A DNA stretch of 64,000 bases, taken from Veillonellaceae bacterium (GTDB taxonomy: Bacteria; Bacillota_C; Negativicutes; UBA1444). A program made the position numbers and the translations under genes. Within the stretch, counting starts at the first letter, position 1. The number at the start of each line of letters is the position of its first letter. The DNA lies in assembly GCA_012798135.1 (NCBI GenBank), contig JAAZNU010000021.1, positions 186,001 through 250,000 of the forward strand, written 5' to 3'. Below are positions 1 through 9,412 of this stretch, in pieces. The notes under the pieces were generated by a model. That model had not been told where the DNA came from. It saw only the letters and a list, made by a program, of their open reading frames with translations, and ran no database searches.

Positions 1-69
1 TTCCGATGGTTTGGCCGTTCTTCCCGGCTAAGTAAGCCGCGGGCGTTTCTGTCGGAAAGTTTACAGTAA
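1..69 (+). other. Possible 3' end of an upstream gene
   Basis: Frame 1 is open from the window edge to a TAA at 67-69, eight bases before a strong terminator-like hairpin. Frames 2 and 3 also stop before the hairpin (at 31 and 35), so which frame is coding cannot be decided. The 22 visible residues (a basic, Ser/Arg-rich tail) match no family I recognise. The hairpin position implies that some plus-strand gene ends here. Confidence 0.25.
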
Positions 70-76
70 CCGCTTG

Positions 77-135
77 AATTCCGCCATATGCCTGTCTTGG
101 CTTGCCCAGGGACAGGATATGGCGGAATTTTTCAA
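77..135 (+). terminator. Rho-independent terminator of the upstream gene
   Basis: A near-perfect inverted repeat has arms 77-96 and 111-129 (one bulged base) around a 14-nt loop, and is followed by a T run. It separates the upstream gene from the small membrane-protein gene at 183. A TATAAT at about 144-149 just behind it could serve as -10 for that gene, but no good -35 is visible. Confidence 0.7.
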
Positions 136-182
136 GATGGACTATAATAACATACGAAACTATTTCGGATGGAGAGACGTGA

Positions 183-698
183 ATGAAGATAAGCGAACTT
201 TCGGCAGTCGATTCCCGGCGGCAAGTGTGGTTGATGGTCACATTGGTTGGCTGGCTGGCCTTGAGCGGCTGGGAGCTATCCTCGTGGTATTCCCGAGGCA
301 GCATTGTGGGCTTGGCCTATATTCCATTTTTTTTGGGGCTGATTATTTGGCGGTGCGCTTTTCAGTATGAGGTTTCCGTCGAGGACGGCAAAGTATCGGT
401 GGTTATGGCTGGGTTCAGCTATCGCGGTGTGTGGGAGTCCCCGGTGGAAGAAACCTGTATGCTGCTGCCGATCCGTAAACGCATGTTGCTGAGGGAACTG
501 GGAGTTAGCCGGTTCAGTCATCAGTATTCATCGCTGGACGCTAATCCGTTGCGTGTCCTGCTGATCCAGCGCAAGGGCAAAAAACATCCGCATGCATTGC
601 TGTTCAAGGCGAGCGACGAGTTTTACGAAAAAATGGCCCAAGAGTTGAAACGGCAGAATCGGGATATTATCATCCGAACGAAGCAAAACACTATTTGA
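183..698 (+). CDS. Hypothetical membrane protein, PH-like tail
   Basis: This is a 171-residue protein of unknown function. Two hydrophobic segments lie near residues 15-33 and 41-58, then a beta-rich soluble tail of about 110 residues contains a YEVSVEDGKVSV-type strand pattern, like bacterial PH-domain membrane proteins. The start is ATG with GGAGAG upstream. It sits alone behind a terminator and is followed by a perfect 18-bp palindrome that overlaps its stop codon. I infer a small inner-membrane protein and cannot name a family with confidence. Confidence 0.6.
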   Translation: MKISELSAVDSRRQVWLMVTLVGWLALSGWELSSWYSRGSIVGLAYIPFFLGLIIWRCAFQYEVSVEDGKVSVVMAGFSYRGVWESPVEETCMLLPIRKRMLLRELGVSRFSHQYSSLDANPLRVLLIQRKGKKHPHALLFKASDEFYEKMAQELKRQNRDIIIRTKQNTI

Positions 699-711
699 CG
701 ACGTCGTCAAA
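694..711. promoter_or_regulatory. 18-bp perfect palindrome, possible operator
   Basis: TTTGACGACGTCGTCAAA is perfectly self-complementary and overlaps the stop of the preceding gene. No T run follows, so it is not a normal terminator. A short AT-rich stretch with repeated TTGGATT units (about 720-747) follows, and then the next gene. It may be a binding site for a dimeric regulator of the small gene at 764; this is inference. Confidence 0.4.
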
Positions 712-763
712 CATAATATTGATTTTGGATTTTGGATTATTGGATTAATGGAGGAATGACTGG

Positions 764-1021
764 GTGCAAATTGCGGAACGAATGGCGCTTACCTGTCTCG
801 GGTGGTTTGTGATGATTGCGGCGGTGGCTTGGGTGTTGGGACCGGAACGGAAGCGCAAATGGTTCCGGCAGCGGGATCAGCGGAAGAGTTTTCTGAATCG
901 ACGGGGTTTTTTGGGCGAATATATCCATTTTGGCTATCCCTGTACCCGCGAGGGCTGGACGGTATTCGCCGGACTCATGACGGTGGTTTTGAGCACGGCT
1001 TATCTGGCTATTTTTGTGTGA
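764..1021 (+). CDS. Small two-TM membrane protein, hypothetical
   Basis: This 85-residue protein starts at GTG, with GGAGGA eight bases upstream. Hydrophobic helices span about residues 8-25 and 64-84, with a strongly basic stretch between them (RKRKWFRQRDQRK). No family is recognised. It lies between an unknown membrane protein and a thioesterase gene. A two-helix hairpin with a basic loop suggests an inner-membrane protein with a cytosolic loop. Confidence 0.55.
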   Translation: MQIAERMALTCLGWFVMIAAVAWVLGPERKRKWFRQRDQRKSFLNRRGFLGEYIHFGYPCTREGWTVFAGLMTVVLSTAYLAIFV

Positions 1022-1113
1022 CAATTTGTTTTTTCCCCTTGCTGATTTTTTCCTAATGATGTAAAATTAAGTCAGGAAATAGTCGGAAATTTCAGTGAAA
1101 GGGGTTGGAATGG

Positions 1114-1545
1114 ATGGAACCGATGCCGGATTTCAAAGTCGGGGCAAGCGCAGTGATCCAAAAACGGATCGAGGAATCGGATACCGCGAGGGGAATGGGG
1201 CGAGATTCGCTGGAAACGTTGCTGGCGACGCCAACGTACGTCGATCTGATGATTCGCGCCGCCATCGAAGTCCTGAAACCCAACTTTCCTTATCAGAGCG
1301 GATTTATAACGGTGGGAACGGCGATGTCGTTTGTGCATGAGGCGCCGAGCGCTTTGGGGATGACGGTGAGTGTGAAGGCGACGCTGACAAAGATCGATGG
1401 AAATCGATTCTTCTTCGACATCGAAGCTTTCGATGAAATGGGCGTGATCGGTCGGGGAACCCATGAACGGCAAATGGTCAAGTTGCAGGGCCTGCTGGAC
1501 AAAGTTAAGGAACGGACGGCAAAATTGGTGGAAACGGTAAAATAA
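1114..1545 (+). CDS. Hot-dog fold thioesterase (FlK-like family)
   Basis: This protein of about 143 residues belongs to the small thioesterase group related to fluoroacetyl-CoA thioesterase. Visible features are an N-terminal FKVGASA-type strand, a T-x-x-Y-V-D-L-M-I helix start, a GFITVGTAMSFVHEAPS core and a final GRGTHERQMV strand. Such proteins hydrolyse acyl-CoA thioesters, but the substrate cannot be inferred here. ATG 1114 is preferred because AAAGGGG lies nine bases upstream; an in-frame TTG at 1105 is possible. A terminator follows directly, so it is likely transcribed alone. Confidence 0.75.
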   Translation: MEPMPDFKVGASAVIQKRIEESDTARGMGRDSLETLLATPTYVDLMIRAAIEVLKPNFPYQSGFITVGTAMSFVHEAPSALGMTVSVKATLTKIDGNRFFFDIEAFDEMGVIGRGTHERQMVKLQGLLDKVKERTAKLVETVK

Positions 1546-1566
1546 CGCCTGGTCGGTTGGCTGTGC

Positions 1567-1602
1567 AAGAGGCGGAGGAAGATTATTCTCCGTCTCTTTT
1601 CT
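1567..1602 (+). terminator. Rho-independent terminator
   Basis: Arms 1567-1577 and 1588-1598 pair over 11 bp with one G:T around a 10-nt loop, followed by a T-rich tract. It ends the thioesterase transcript. Confidence 0.8.
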
Positions 1603-1646
1603 TGTTGCCGTAGTATCTCTGGATAGTGTAAAATATATAAAAGCAG

Positions 1647-1670
1647 GTCCTTGGGCGGCAAGGACTTTTT
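1647..1670 (+). terminator. Second hairpin with T5 tract
   Basis: GTCCTTG (1647-1653) pairs perfectly with CAAGGAC (1659-1665) across a 5-nt loop and is followed by TTTTT. A weak promoter-like pair (TTGCCG 1605, TAAAAT 1629) lies just before it, so it is either a back-up terminator or a very short attenuator before the DUF4321 gene. Confidence 0.55.
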
Positions 1671-1756
1671 CTGTTATGCGACGAATTTTATATTGTTAAT
1701 CAATCGATAATTATGCGGGTAACGGACCGGAGCGATTTCTTTGGGAGGGAAGCAGG

Positions 1757-2029
1757 TTGCGGGGAGGCAGGACAAAGGGATTTCTGGTATGGGTGCTGTT
1801 TTTTCTTGCCGGGGCGATCATCGGCGGACTGTTGGGCGAGGTAATCACCGCTAGTCCGGCTCTGGCGGGACTGGCGCCGTATCTGACCAAGAAATACATC
1901 ATTTTTGATATGGCGCCGGCCAGCATCAACCTGTTTATTGTGCAGTTAAAATTCGGCCTGACGCTGCAACCCAACCTGATCAGCGTGCTGGGCGTGGTCA
2001 TCGCGATGTTTCTGTTCCGGCGCTATTAG
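1757..2029 (+). CDS. DUF4321 family small membrane protein
   Basis: This 90-residue protein starts at TTG 1757 behind GGGAGG with eight-base spacing. Helices span about residues 9-30 and 71-86, with the polar segment LTKKYIIFDMAPASINL between them. This layout matches the DUF4321 proteins of Firmicutes, which commonly sit next to maf. Function is unknown. It ends six bases before the maf start, so the two are co-transcribed. Confidence 0.75.
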   Translation: MRGGRTKGFLVWVLFFLAGAIIGGLLGEVITASPALAGLAPYLTKKYIIFDMAPASINLFIVQLKFGLTLQPNLISVLGVVIAMFLFRRY

Positions 2030-2035
2030 GAGGTC

Positions 2036-2611
2036 TTGATTACGGGAATCATTTTGGCATCGGCGTCGCCGCGCCGGGAACAGCTGTTGCGTCAAGTCGG
2101 CTGCGACTTCCGGGTGGAGGCCAGCCAGGCGGAGGAAAATAATGCGGCAGCGCTGCCGCCAGCGGAACTGGTGCGTCGCCATGCGCTGGCAAAAGCGCAG
2201 GCGGTCGCCGCCAAGGCACCGGCCGGCGAGATTGTGATCGGCGCCGATACAATTGTGACACTGACGGGCAAAGTATATGGAAAGCCGACGGACGCGCCGG
2301 CGGCAATCGAGATGTTGCAGGAGTTGTCCGGTCAGACCCACAGCGTATGGTCCGGCGTGGCGGTGGTCGTCGCTGACCGCAGCTTCACTGCGGCGGTAGA
2401 GACGCAGGTGACGCTGGCCCGGTTGACTCCGGATCAAATTCGCCGTTACGTGGCGACCGGCGAGCCGTTGGACAAGGCGGGCGCCTATGCGGTGCAGGGG
2501 CGGGGCGCCTTGTTCGTGGAACGTTTGGAGGGCTGCTATTTCAATGTGGTGGGTCTGCCGTTGCAGACCTTGTCGCAGCTGTTGGCCCAGGCCGGCGTGG
2601 AGCTGTTGTGA
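2036..2611 (+). CDS. maf: Maf nucleotide pyrophosphatase
   Basis: Maf-family proteins hydrolyse the alpha-beta bond of (modified) NTPs such as dTTP, UTP and m5UTP, cleaning the nucleotide pool and influencing septation. The signature SASPRR is at residues 8-13, followed by the usual E-x-N and G-A-D-T-I segments; 191 residues is the normal length. The start is uncertain: TTG 2036 is only two bases from the Shine-Dalgarno AGGAGG, and family members usually begin about at IILASASPRR. It overlaps radC by four bases (GTGA). Confidence 0.9.
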   Translation: MITGIILASASPRREQLLRQVGCDFRVEASQAEENNAAALPPAELVRRHALAKAQAVAAKAPAGEIVIGADTIVTLTGKVYGKPTDAPAAIEMLQELSGQTHSVWSGVAVVVADRSFTAAVETQVTLARLTPDQIRRYVATGEPLDKAGAYAVQGRGALFVERLEGCYFNVVGLPLQTLSQLLAQAGVELL

Positions 2612-3318
2612 GGAACCGTCCGAATGCGGATCGGCGGTCGCCTCTGACTATTAAGGAGTTGCCGGCGGATGAGCGGCCGCGCGAAAAGATGAAGGAGCGG
2701 GGCGCCCAGGCTTTGGGCAATTCCGAACTTTTGGCCATTTTGCTGCGCACCGGCACTGCCGCCGAATCGGCGCTGCGGCTGGCGGAGAATTTGCTCGACC
2801 GCGAAGGCGGTCTCGCCGGGCTCGGCCATGCGACTATCGAAGAGGTGGAACAGGTCCGGGGCATCGGCGAAGCGAAGGCGGTTACTTTATTGGCGGCGCT
2901 GGAACTGGGCCGTCGCCTGGCCTCGTTGGCGCCGTTGGACCGGACCGCGGTCCGGTCGCCGGACGACATTGCGGCATTGCTTTTGCCGCGGTTTCGGTAT
3001 GAATTCCGGGAATCCTTCGTGGCTGTATTGCTGTCTACGAAGAACCATGTATTGAAGACGTCGGTCATTTCGGTGGGCAGTCTGAATGCATCCATCGTGC
3101 ACCCGCGGGAATTGTTCAGGGAAGCGATCAATGCCAGCGCGGCCGCGGTAATTGTTGCCCACAACCATCCCAGCGGCGACCCGACGCCCAGCCCGGAAGA
3201 CATCACCCTTACCCGCAAATTGGTCGAAGCCGGAAATATTCTGGATATCCCTGTATTGGATCATGTCGTTTTGGGGGACGGGAAATATGTCAGTTTCAAG
3301 GAGAAGGGAATTCTGTAG
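2608..3318 (+). CDS. radC: RadC family JAB/MPN metalloprotein
   Basis: The 236-residue protein has an N-terminal UPF0758/helix-hairpin-helix part (about residues 15-105, RGIGEAKA loop) and a C-terminal MPN domain with the JAMM zinc motif VAHNHPSGDPTPSPED near residues 175-191. The family's biochemical role is unsettled despite the historic DNA-repair name. It is translationally coupled to maf through a GTGA overlap and lies 15 bases before mreB, the standard Firmicute order. Confidence 0.9.
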   Translation: MRNRPNADRRSPLTIKELPADERPREKMKERGAQALGNSELLAILLRTGTAAESALRLAENLLDREGGLAGLGHATIEEVEQVRGIGEAKAVTLLAALELGRRLASLAPLDRTAVRSPDDIAALLLPRFRYEFRESFVAVLLSTKNHVLKTSVISVGSLNASIVHPRELFREAINASAAAVIVAHNHPSGDPTPSPEDITLTRKLVEAGNILDIPVLDHVVLGDGKYVSFKEKGIL

Positions 3319-3327
3319 GAGGAATGA

Positions 3328-4365
<1,038 letters not shown>

Positions 4366-4380
4366 AGGGGAACCACGATT

Positions 4381-5220
4381 GTGAAATGGTTTGACAAGAA
4401 GACGGTGGTGCTCTGCGTTGCCTTTCTGACCGTCTTTTTGCTGGTGGTGTCGGCTGCCCGGCTGCAAAACCGGTATCCGTTGATGTCCCGGATTGCGGCG
4501 ACAGTTTTGACGCCGTTTGATTATGTGTTTTCAGGGCTGGCCGGCGCAATCCAGGCGGGAACCTTGTTTACCCGCGACTTGGCGACCGTTTACCGGGAGA
4601 ATCAAACCTTGCGGGTGGAAAATCAGGAACTGCGGCATGTCGTTTTCCAACTGACCGAAAAAGCGGCGGAAAACGAACGCTTGCAGGCGATGCTGGAGTT
4701 CCGTACCAAAACGGTGGCGTTTCAGATGAAGGCGGCGGCGGTGATCGGCCGCGATCCGGGAACTCTGAATTACAGCTTGCTGATCAACCAGGGGGCCAGT
4801 GACGGTATTCGGGTCAATATGCCGGTCGTGACGCATCAGGGCCTGGTGGGGCACGTTACCGAAGTGTTCGGCGGGACGGCCAAGGTCCGGTTGCTGCTTG
4901 ACGTGAATTCGTCGGCGGCCGCGATGGTTCAGCGTCCCCAGTCCCGGGCCGTGGGAATCGTGGAAGGGAACCCGGCGCAGACAGTTCTGCTGCGAATGAA
5001 AAATTTGCTGCGGGACAGCGATGTCATCAAAGGCGACAAGATTATGACGTCCGGCCTCGGCGGCATATACCCCAAAGGCCTTCTGATCGGTGAAGTGGTC
5101 GATGTCGTGGACGACGACGGCGGTTTGCTGAAAAACGCCATGATTCATCCGGCGGTCGACTTTTCGCGCCTGGAGGAAGTGTTCGTGATTATCGGAGAAA
5201 GGTCGCCGGTGCGACCATGA
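4381..5220 (+). CDS. mreC: Rod-shape protein MreC
   Basis: MreC is a bitopic protein that links MreB filaments to the periplasmic wall enzymes and activates PBP2. It has 279 residues with a GTG start behind AAAGGGG. A single N-terminal membrane helix (about 8-26) is followed by a coiled-coil rich in E, N and Q (about 65-105) and two small beta barrels (VIGRDPG, LINQGASDGI, GLGGIYPKGLLIG). It overlaps mreD by four bases (ATGA), indicating translational coupling. Confidence 0.95.
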   Translation: MKWFDKKTVVLCVAFLTVFLLVVSAARLQNRYPLMSRIAATVLTPFDYVFSGLAGAIQAGTLFTRDLATVYRENQTLRVENQELRHVVFQLTEKAAENERLQAMLEFRTKTVAFQMKAAAVIGRDPGTLNYSLLINQGASDGIRVNMPVVTHQGLVGHVTEVFGGTAKVRLLLDVNSSAAAMVQRPQSRAVGIVEGNPAQTVLLRMKNLLRDSDVIKGDKIMTSGLGGIYPKGLLIGEVVDVVDDDGGLLKNAMIHPAVDFSRLEEVFVIIGERSPVRP

Positions 5221-5711
5221 AGATATTGATGTGGCTGTTGGTGATGGTTCTGACGGTGTCGCTGCAGTCGACCGTAATACCCGCGATTTCCGCCGGCGGC
5301 GTGCACCCGGACTTTGTCATGGTGGTCGTGGTCCTGGCGGCGCTCATGGGCGGGCGGGAGACCGGCGTGCTCTGCGGCGTGGTCGGTGGACTTCTGCAGG
5401 ACCTGTTGTCGGTGGGCCCGTTTGGCGTCCATACCCTGACCAAAATGACGCTGGGTTTGCTGTTGGGCTTTTATGAACGCAAGGTGAATCAGGGCAACCT
5501 GTTGCTGCCGATGTTGGCGATTGTTGCCGGAACAGTGGGATCTGGCTTACTGTCGGCCTTGTTTTTGCTGGCGTATGGCCTGGCCGGCGCGATTCCGGCA
5601 CTGTTTTTGCGGATGGCGCCAGTGACGGCCTATCATTTGCTGTTGGCGGCGCCGGTTTATGCCGCCCTGATTTGGCTGAAGCGTTTCCGGGCATCGAAGA
5701 TGGGAGGCTGA
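5217..5711 (+). CDS. mreD: Rod-shape protein MreD
   Basis: This 164-residue, highly hydrophobic protein has five to six predicted helices and the conserved HPDFVMVVVVLAALMGGRETGVLCGVVGG region in the first third (positions 5280-5400), typical of MreD. MreD is an inner-membrane component of the Rod complex. It starts inside the end of mreC (ATGA) and ends just before the PBP2 start. Confidence 0.93.
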   Translation: MKILMWLLVMVLTVSLQSTVIPAISAGGVHPDFVMVVVVLAALMGGRETGVLCGVVGGLLQDLLSVGPFGVHTLTKMTLGLLLGFYERKVNQGNLLLPMLAIVAGTVGSGLLSALFLLAYGLAGAIPALFLRMAPVTAYHLLLAAPVYAALIWLKRFRASKMGG

Positions 5712-5716
5712 TGTTC

Positions 5717-7546
5717 ATGCGTTTGAAAACTGCCGGCCAACGCCTGGACATCTTGACCGTGGTCCTGGTGACCATTTTTTTGCTTCTGAGCAGCCGCCTG
5801 GCCTATCTGCAGGTGATGAAGGGATCGGAATATCAACGGCTCGCGGAAGGAAACCGCACCCGTCAGGTCAATGTGGTGGCGCCGCGCGGCGATTTCTTCG
5901 ACCGGAACGGCGTGACGCTGGTAACCAGCCGGCCGGGTTTCGTCGTATCCATTGTGCCGGGCAACAAGCCGACTCCGGCGGCGGTCATCGACAAGACCGC
6001 CGCCATCTTGGGTCTGGATCCCCGGGAAATCGCCGATAAGCTGGCCAAGAGTAAGACCGGCTTCGAACCGGTACGGCTCAAGATCGACGCAGGGCCGAAT
6101 ATCGTGGCGGCCATTGAGGAACGGCGCACCGAACTTCCCGGCGTGGTGGTGGAAATTTTGCCGGTCCGCAGCTATATCCATAATCAGCTGGGCGTGCACA
6201 TGTTCGGCTACGTGAGTGAAATTTCCGAAACCGAACTGGCCACGATGGCGGCCAACGGTTACCGCGCCGGCGACCTGATCGGCCAGTCCGGCCTGGAAAG
6301 CAAGTATGACCGTTTTATCAAAGGCGCGGACGGCGGCAGTCAGATCGAGGTGGATGTCGCCGGCCGGATGGTGCAGGTGCTGTCCAAAAAAGACCCGGTT
6401 CCCGGCAACAATCTGGTGTTGACGATTGATTATCGCCTGCAGAAAGTGGCGGAAGAAGCGCTCGACGAGCAGTTGCAGTATCTGCAGCGGACGGGTCGGC
6501 GCAATGCCAAGGCCGGCGCGGTGGTCGTGCTGAACCCGAAAAATGGCGAAGTGTTGGCGATGGCCAGTCGGCCGGCGTTTGATCCGAACCAGTTCATTGG
6601 TGGAATTTCGACGAAAAACTGGCGGGCGATCAACGAAAACCCGTTTCATCCGATGGACAACCGGGCCATCGCCGGTGAGTATCCGCCGGGTTCGACCTTT
6701 AAAATCGTGACGGGTACGGCGGCGCTCGAATTAAAAAAGGTGACGCCGGAAGAGCGAATTTTCGACTCGGGACAGCACTGGCTGGTTCCCAAGGGCAACG
6801 CGGCAGGCGAAGCCCTGGGTTGGATCAATTTTCACCAAGCGTTGTCGATGTCGGACAATGTGTATTTTTATGAAATGGGGAACCGGCTGGGTATCGATGC
6901 CCTGGAACGGTATGCGCGTCTGTTTGGATTGGGCGCCATTACCGGGATTGACCTGCCGGGCGAGTCCGACGGGTTGGTGGCCAATCGCAAGTATAAGGAA
7001 CTTAACTATAAAGAGGACTGGTATCTGGCGGAAACCTTCGACGCCGCGATTGGTCAGGGTTTCAACCTGACCACGCCGTTGCAGATAGCCATGTTGATGA
7101 GCGAAGTGGCCAACGGTGGACATCGTTGGCGGCCGCATGTCGTCGGCAAAATTTTGTCGGCGAAAGGGGAACTGGTGCAGACGATCCCAGTAGAAGAAAC
7201 CGGCCGTATCGATATCAGCCCGGAAACTTTGAAACTCGTCCGTGACGGCCTGCGCGGCGTGTCGGAGGCCGGCGGCACCGGCGCCGGCGTGTTCGCCAAC
7301 TTTCCGGTTCCGGTAGCTGGCAAGACCGGCACGGCGGAAAATCCTCACGGCGACGATCACGGCTGGTTCGTGGCCTATGGACCGTTTGACGATCCCCGGC
7401 TGACGGTCGCCGTTATCATCGAACAGGGCGGCTATGGTTCGACAGCTGCCGGCCCGATCGCCCGGAAAATTCTCGAAACGGCGTTCAACCTGAAACCAGC
7501 GGCGGTCGAGGCGGTGCGCAAACCGCTGCCTGGCGCGGCGATGTGA
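5717..7546 (+). CDS. mrdA: Penicillin-binding protein 2 (elongasome transpeptidase)
   Basis: This class B PBP cross-links lateral peptidoglycan. An N-terminal helix (about 13-31) anchors it, a dimerisation domain with the RGDFFDRNG motif follows, and then the transpeptidase domain carries the active-site serine in PPGSTFK, the SDN motif in MSDNVYFY and the KTGTAEN box. ATG 5717 gives about 609 residues and sits nine bases after GGGAGG; ATG 5711 would be too close to that site. The 3' end adjoins the MinD-like gene. Confidence 0.95.
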   Translation: MRLKTAGQRLDILTVVLVTIFLLLSSRLAYLQVMKGSEYQRLAEGNRTRQVNVVAPRGDFFDRNGVTLVTSRPGFVVSIVPGNKPTPAAVIDKTAAILGLDPREIADKLAKSKTGFEPVRLKIDAGPNIVAAIEERRTELPGVVVEILPVRSYIHNQLGVHMFGYVSEISETELATMAANGYRAGDLIGQSGLESKYDRFIKGADGGSQIEVDVAGRMVQVLSKKDPVPGNNLVLTIDYRLQKVAEEALDEQLQYLQRTGRRNAKAGAVVVLNPKNGEVLAMASRPAFDPNQFIGGISTKNWRAINENPFHPMDNRAIAGEYPPGSTFKIVTGTAALELKKVTPEERIFDSGQHWLVPKGNAAGEALGWINFHQALSMSDNVYFYEMGNRLGIDALERYARLFGLGAITGIDLPGESDGLVANRKYKELNYKEDWYLAETFDAAIGQGFNLTTPLQIAMLMSEVANGGHRWRPHVVGKILSAKGELVQTIPVEETGRIDISPETLKLVRDGLRGVSEAGGTGAGVFANFPVPVAGKTGTAENPHGDDHGWFVAYGPFDDPRLTVAVIIEQGGYGSTAAGPIARKILETAFNLKPAAVEAVRKPLPGAAM

Positions 7547-7553
7547 GGTGGAC

Positions 7554-8288
7554 ATGAAAAAAGTTTGGGTTGTCGCGTCCGGCAAGGGAGGTACCGGCAA
7601 AAGCACGCTGACGGCGAACCTGGGCGCGGCTCTGGCGACGGCGGGTCATAAAACCCTGCTGATCGATCTGGATGTGGGTCTGCGTTGCCTGGACATCTGC
7701 CTGGGGCTGGATGACCGGGTGCTGTTCGACGGGATGGACGTCCTGGAGGGAAATTGTCGCCCGCGGGAGGCCATCCTGGCTCATCCGATCCTGCCGTCCC
7801 TGTTTTTGCTGCCGACGGCGCAGAACCGGCGGCCGAAGGACTTTGACGCGCAGCGTCTGGAAGCTGTGTGCTCCCGTTTGGTGGAGGAGTATGACGTGAT
7901 TTTGCTGGATTGCCCGCCCGGCCTGGAGCCGATTCCGGCCTGCGCGGCGAAATCGGCGTTCCGGGGCCTGATTGTGGCGACGCCGGAACCGACGGCAATC
8001 CGGGATGCCGACCGCGTCGCGGCCGAATTCGCCGCGGCTGGGGTGGCGGAGAGCTATCTGGTGGTGAACCGGTTCCGGCCGGATTACGAAATCAAAGGAT
8101 TGGCGCAACCGCCGGCGGAGATCGCCGTTTCCCTGGGGCTGCCGCTGCTGGGAACGGTGCCGGAGGACGAAGCGGTCACGGCGGCGACACTGAGTGGCGT
8201 GCCGGTGGTGCTGCGACAGCCGGATTCGCCGGCCGCCCGAATTTTTACCGCGTTGGCCGGCCGCCTGCCGGGGAAGGATTTGTTGTAA
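7554..8288 (+). CDS. MinD-like ParA/MinD ATPase, orphan
   Basis: The 244-residue protein has the deviant Walker A GKGGTGKST at about residue 10, Walker B LLDCPPG, and the MinD-type segments ATPEPTAIRDADR and GTVPEDEAVTAATLSG. The family binds the membrane as an ATP dimer and recruits MinC. No minC or minE flanks it here, although in related genomes these often surround minD between PBP2 and rodA. The extreme C-terminus is short and only weakly amphipathic. ATG 7554 is chosen over GTG 7548, which overlaps the Shine-Dalgarno site. Confidence 0.8.
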   Translation: MKKVWVVASGKGGTGKSTLTANLGAALATAGHKTLLIDLDVGLRCLDICLGLDDRVLFDGMDVLEGNCRPREAILAHPILPSLFLLPTAQNRRPKDFDAQRLEAVCSRLVEEYDVILLDCPPGLEPIPACAAKSAFRGLIVATPEPTAIRDADRVAAEFAAAGVAESYLVVNRFRPDYEIKGLAQPPAEIAVSLGLPLLGTVPEDEAVTAATLSGVPVVLRQPDSPAARIFTALAGRLPGKDLL

Positions 8289-8291
8289 CCG

Positions 8292-9398
8292 ATGATAGAC
8301 CGGCGAATGTTTCGCAATATTGATTTTTGGATGATTCTTGCCACTGTTGCCCTGGTGGGCATCGGCATTTTGATGATCGGCAGCGCCACTCACATCAATT
8401 CTCCGAGCGATGACCGCTACTGGTACGTGCAGCGTCAGGGCCTGTTCGCGCTGATGAATTTTATCCTGATTCTGGTGATGCTGAAATTCGATTACCGGAT
8501 TCTGGATTCATTGGGCAATGTACTGTACGGCATCAACCTGTTGATGCTGGTGGCCGTCATGTTTGTCGGCCAGTCGGCGCTGGGGGCGCAGCGCTGGATT
8601 CAGTTGGGCCCGATTACTCTACAGCCGTCCGAGTTCGCCAAACTCATCATGATCATTTCACTGGCGCATCTGCTGGATGCCCGGGAAGACCGGATGAAAA
8701 GCGTCTGGGACCTGTTGCCGGTGGCGGCGTTCGTGGTCGTGCCGTTCCTGCTGGTTTTGAAACAGCCGGATCTGGGAACGTCCCTGGTATTTTTGGCAAT
8801 TTTGTTGGGGATGGTATTCGTGGCCGGGATCGACGGCAAACTACTGCTCAAGATCATGGGCGCCGGGGCGGCCTGTCTGCCGGTGTTTTGGCTGTTTCTG
8901 AAAGATTATCAGAAATCGCGTCTGACCGTCTTCCTGGACCCGAATGTAGACCCGCTCGGCGCCGGCTACCACATCATCCAGTCCAAGATTGCGATCGGCT
9001 CGGGGCAATTGTTCGGCAAAGGCCTGTTCAACGGCACGCAAAGCCAGCTGAATTTTTTGCCGGAGAACCATACCGATTTTATTTTCGCGGTAATCGGCGA
9101 AGAATTGGGCTTCGTGGGGGCAGTGGCGATTCTGCTGTTGTATATGCTGCTTCTGTATCGCGGAGTACAGACGGCAAAACATGCCCGCGACAAATTCGGC
9201 ACGCTGCTGGCGGCCGGGATTACTTCGATGATGGCTTTCCATGTGCTGGTCAACGTGGGCATGACCATCGGCATCATGCCGGTGACCGGGATTCCCCTGC
9301 CGTTCATGAGCTACGGCGTCAGTGCCCTGACCACGAATCTGGTGAGCATCGGCATCTTGCTTAATATCCAGTCGCGCCGGCAAAAGTTGATGTTCTGA
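8292..9398 (+). CDS. rodA: SEDS peptidoglycan polymerase RodA
   Basis: RodA is the glycan polymerase partner of PBP2 in lateral wall growth. The 368-residue protein has about ten membrane helices and SEDS signatures including LGAQRWIQLGPITLQPSEFAKL, VLKQPDLGTSLVF, the FLPENHTDFIFAVIGEELGF loop and PFMSYGVSALTTN near the end (positions 8580-9340). It begins three bases after the MinD-like stop with only a weak ribosome site, so translational coupling is likely. Confidence 0.96.
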   Translation: MIDRRMFRNIDFWMILATVALVGIGILMIGSATHINSPSDDRYWYVQRQGLFALMNFILILVMLKFDYRILDSLGNVLYGINLLMLVAVMFVGQSALGAQRWIQLGPITLQPSEFAKLIMIISLAHLLDAREDRMKSVWDLLPVAAFVVVPFLLVLKQPDLGTSLVFLAILLGMVFVAGIDGKLLLKIMGAGAACLPVFWLFLKDYQKSRLTVFLDPNVDPLGAGYHIIQSKIAIGSGQLFGKGLFNGTQSQLNFLPENHTDFIFAVIGEELGFVGAVAILLLYMLLLYRGVQTAKHARDKFGTLLAAGITSMMAFHVLVNVGMTIGIMPVTGIPLPFMSYGVSALTTNLVSIGILLNIQSRRQKLMF

Positions 9399-9412
9399 AA
9401 ATGGAGGAGACA

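Noticed and set aside
9401..9412. Upstream ATG as start of the radical SAM gene
   Set aside because: The GGAGGAG ribosome site lies inside this stretch, so the ATG at 9413 is the better start.
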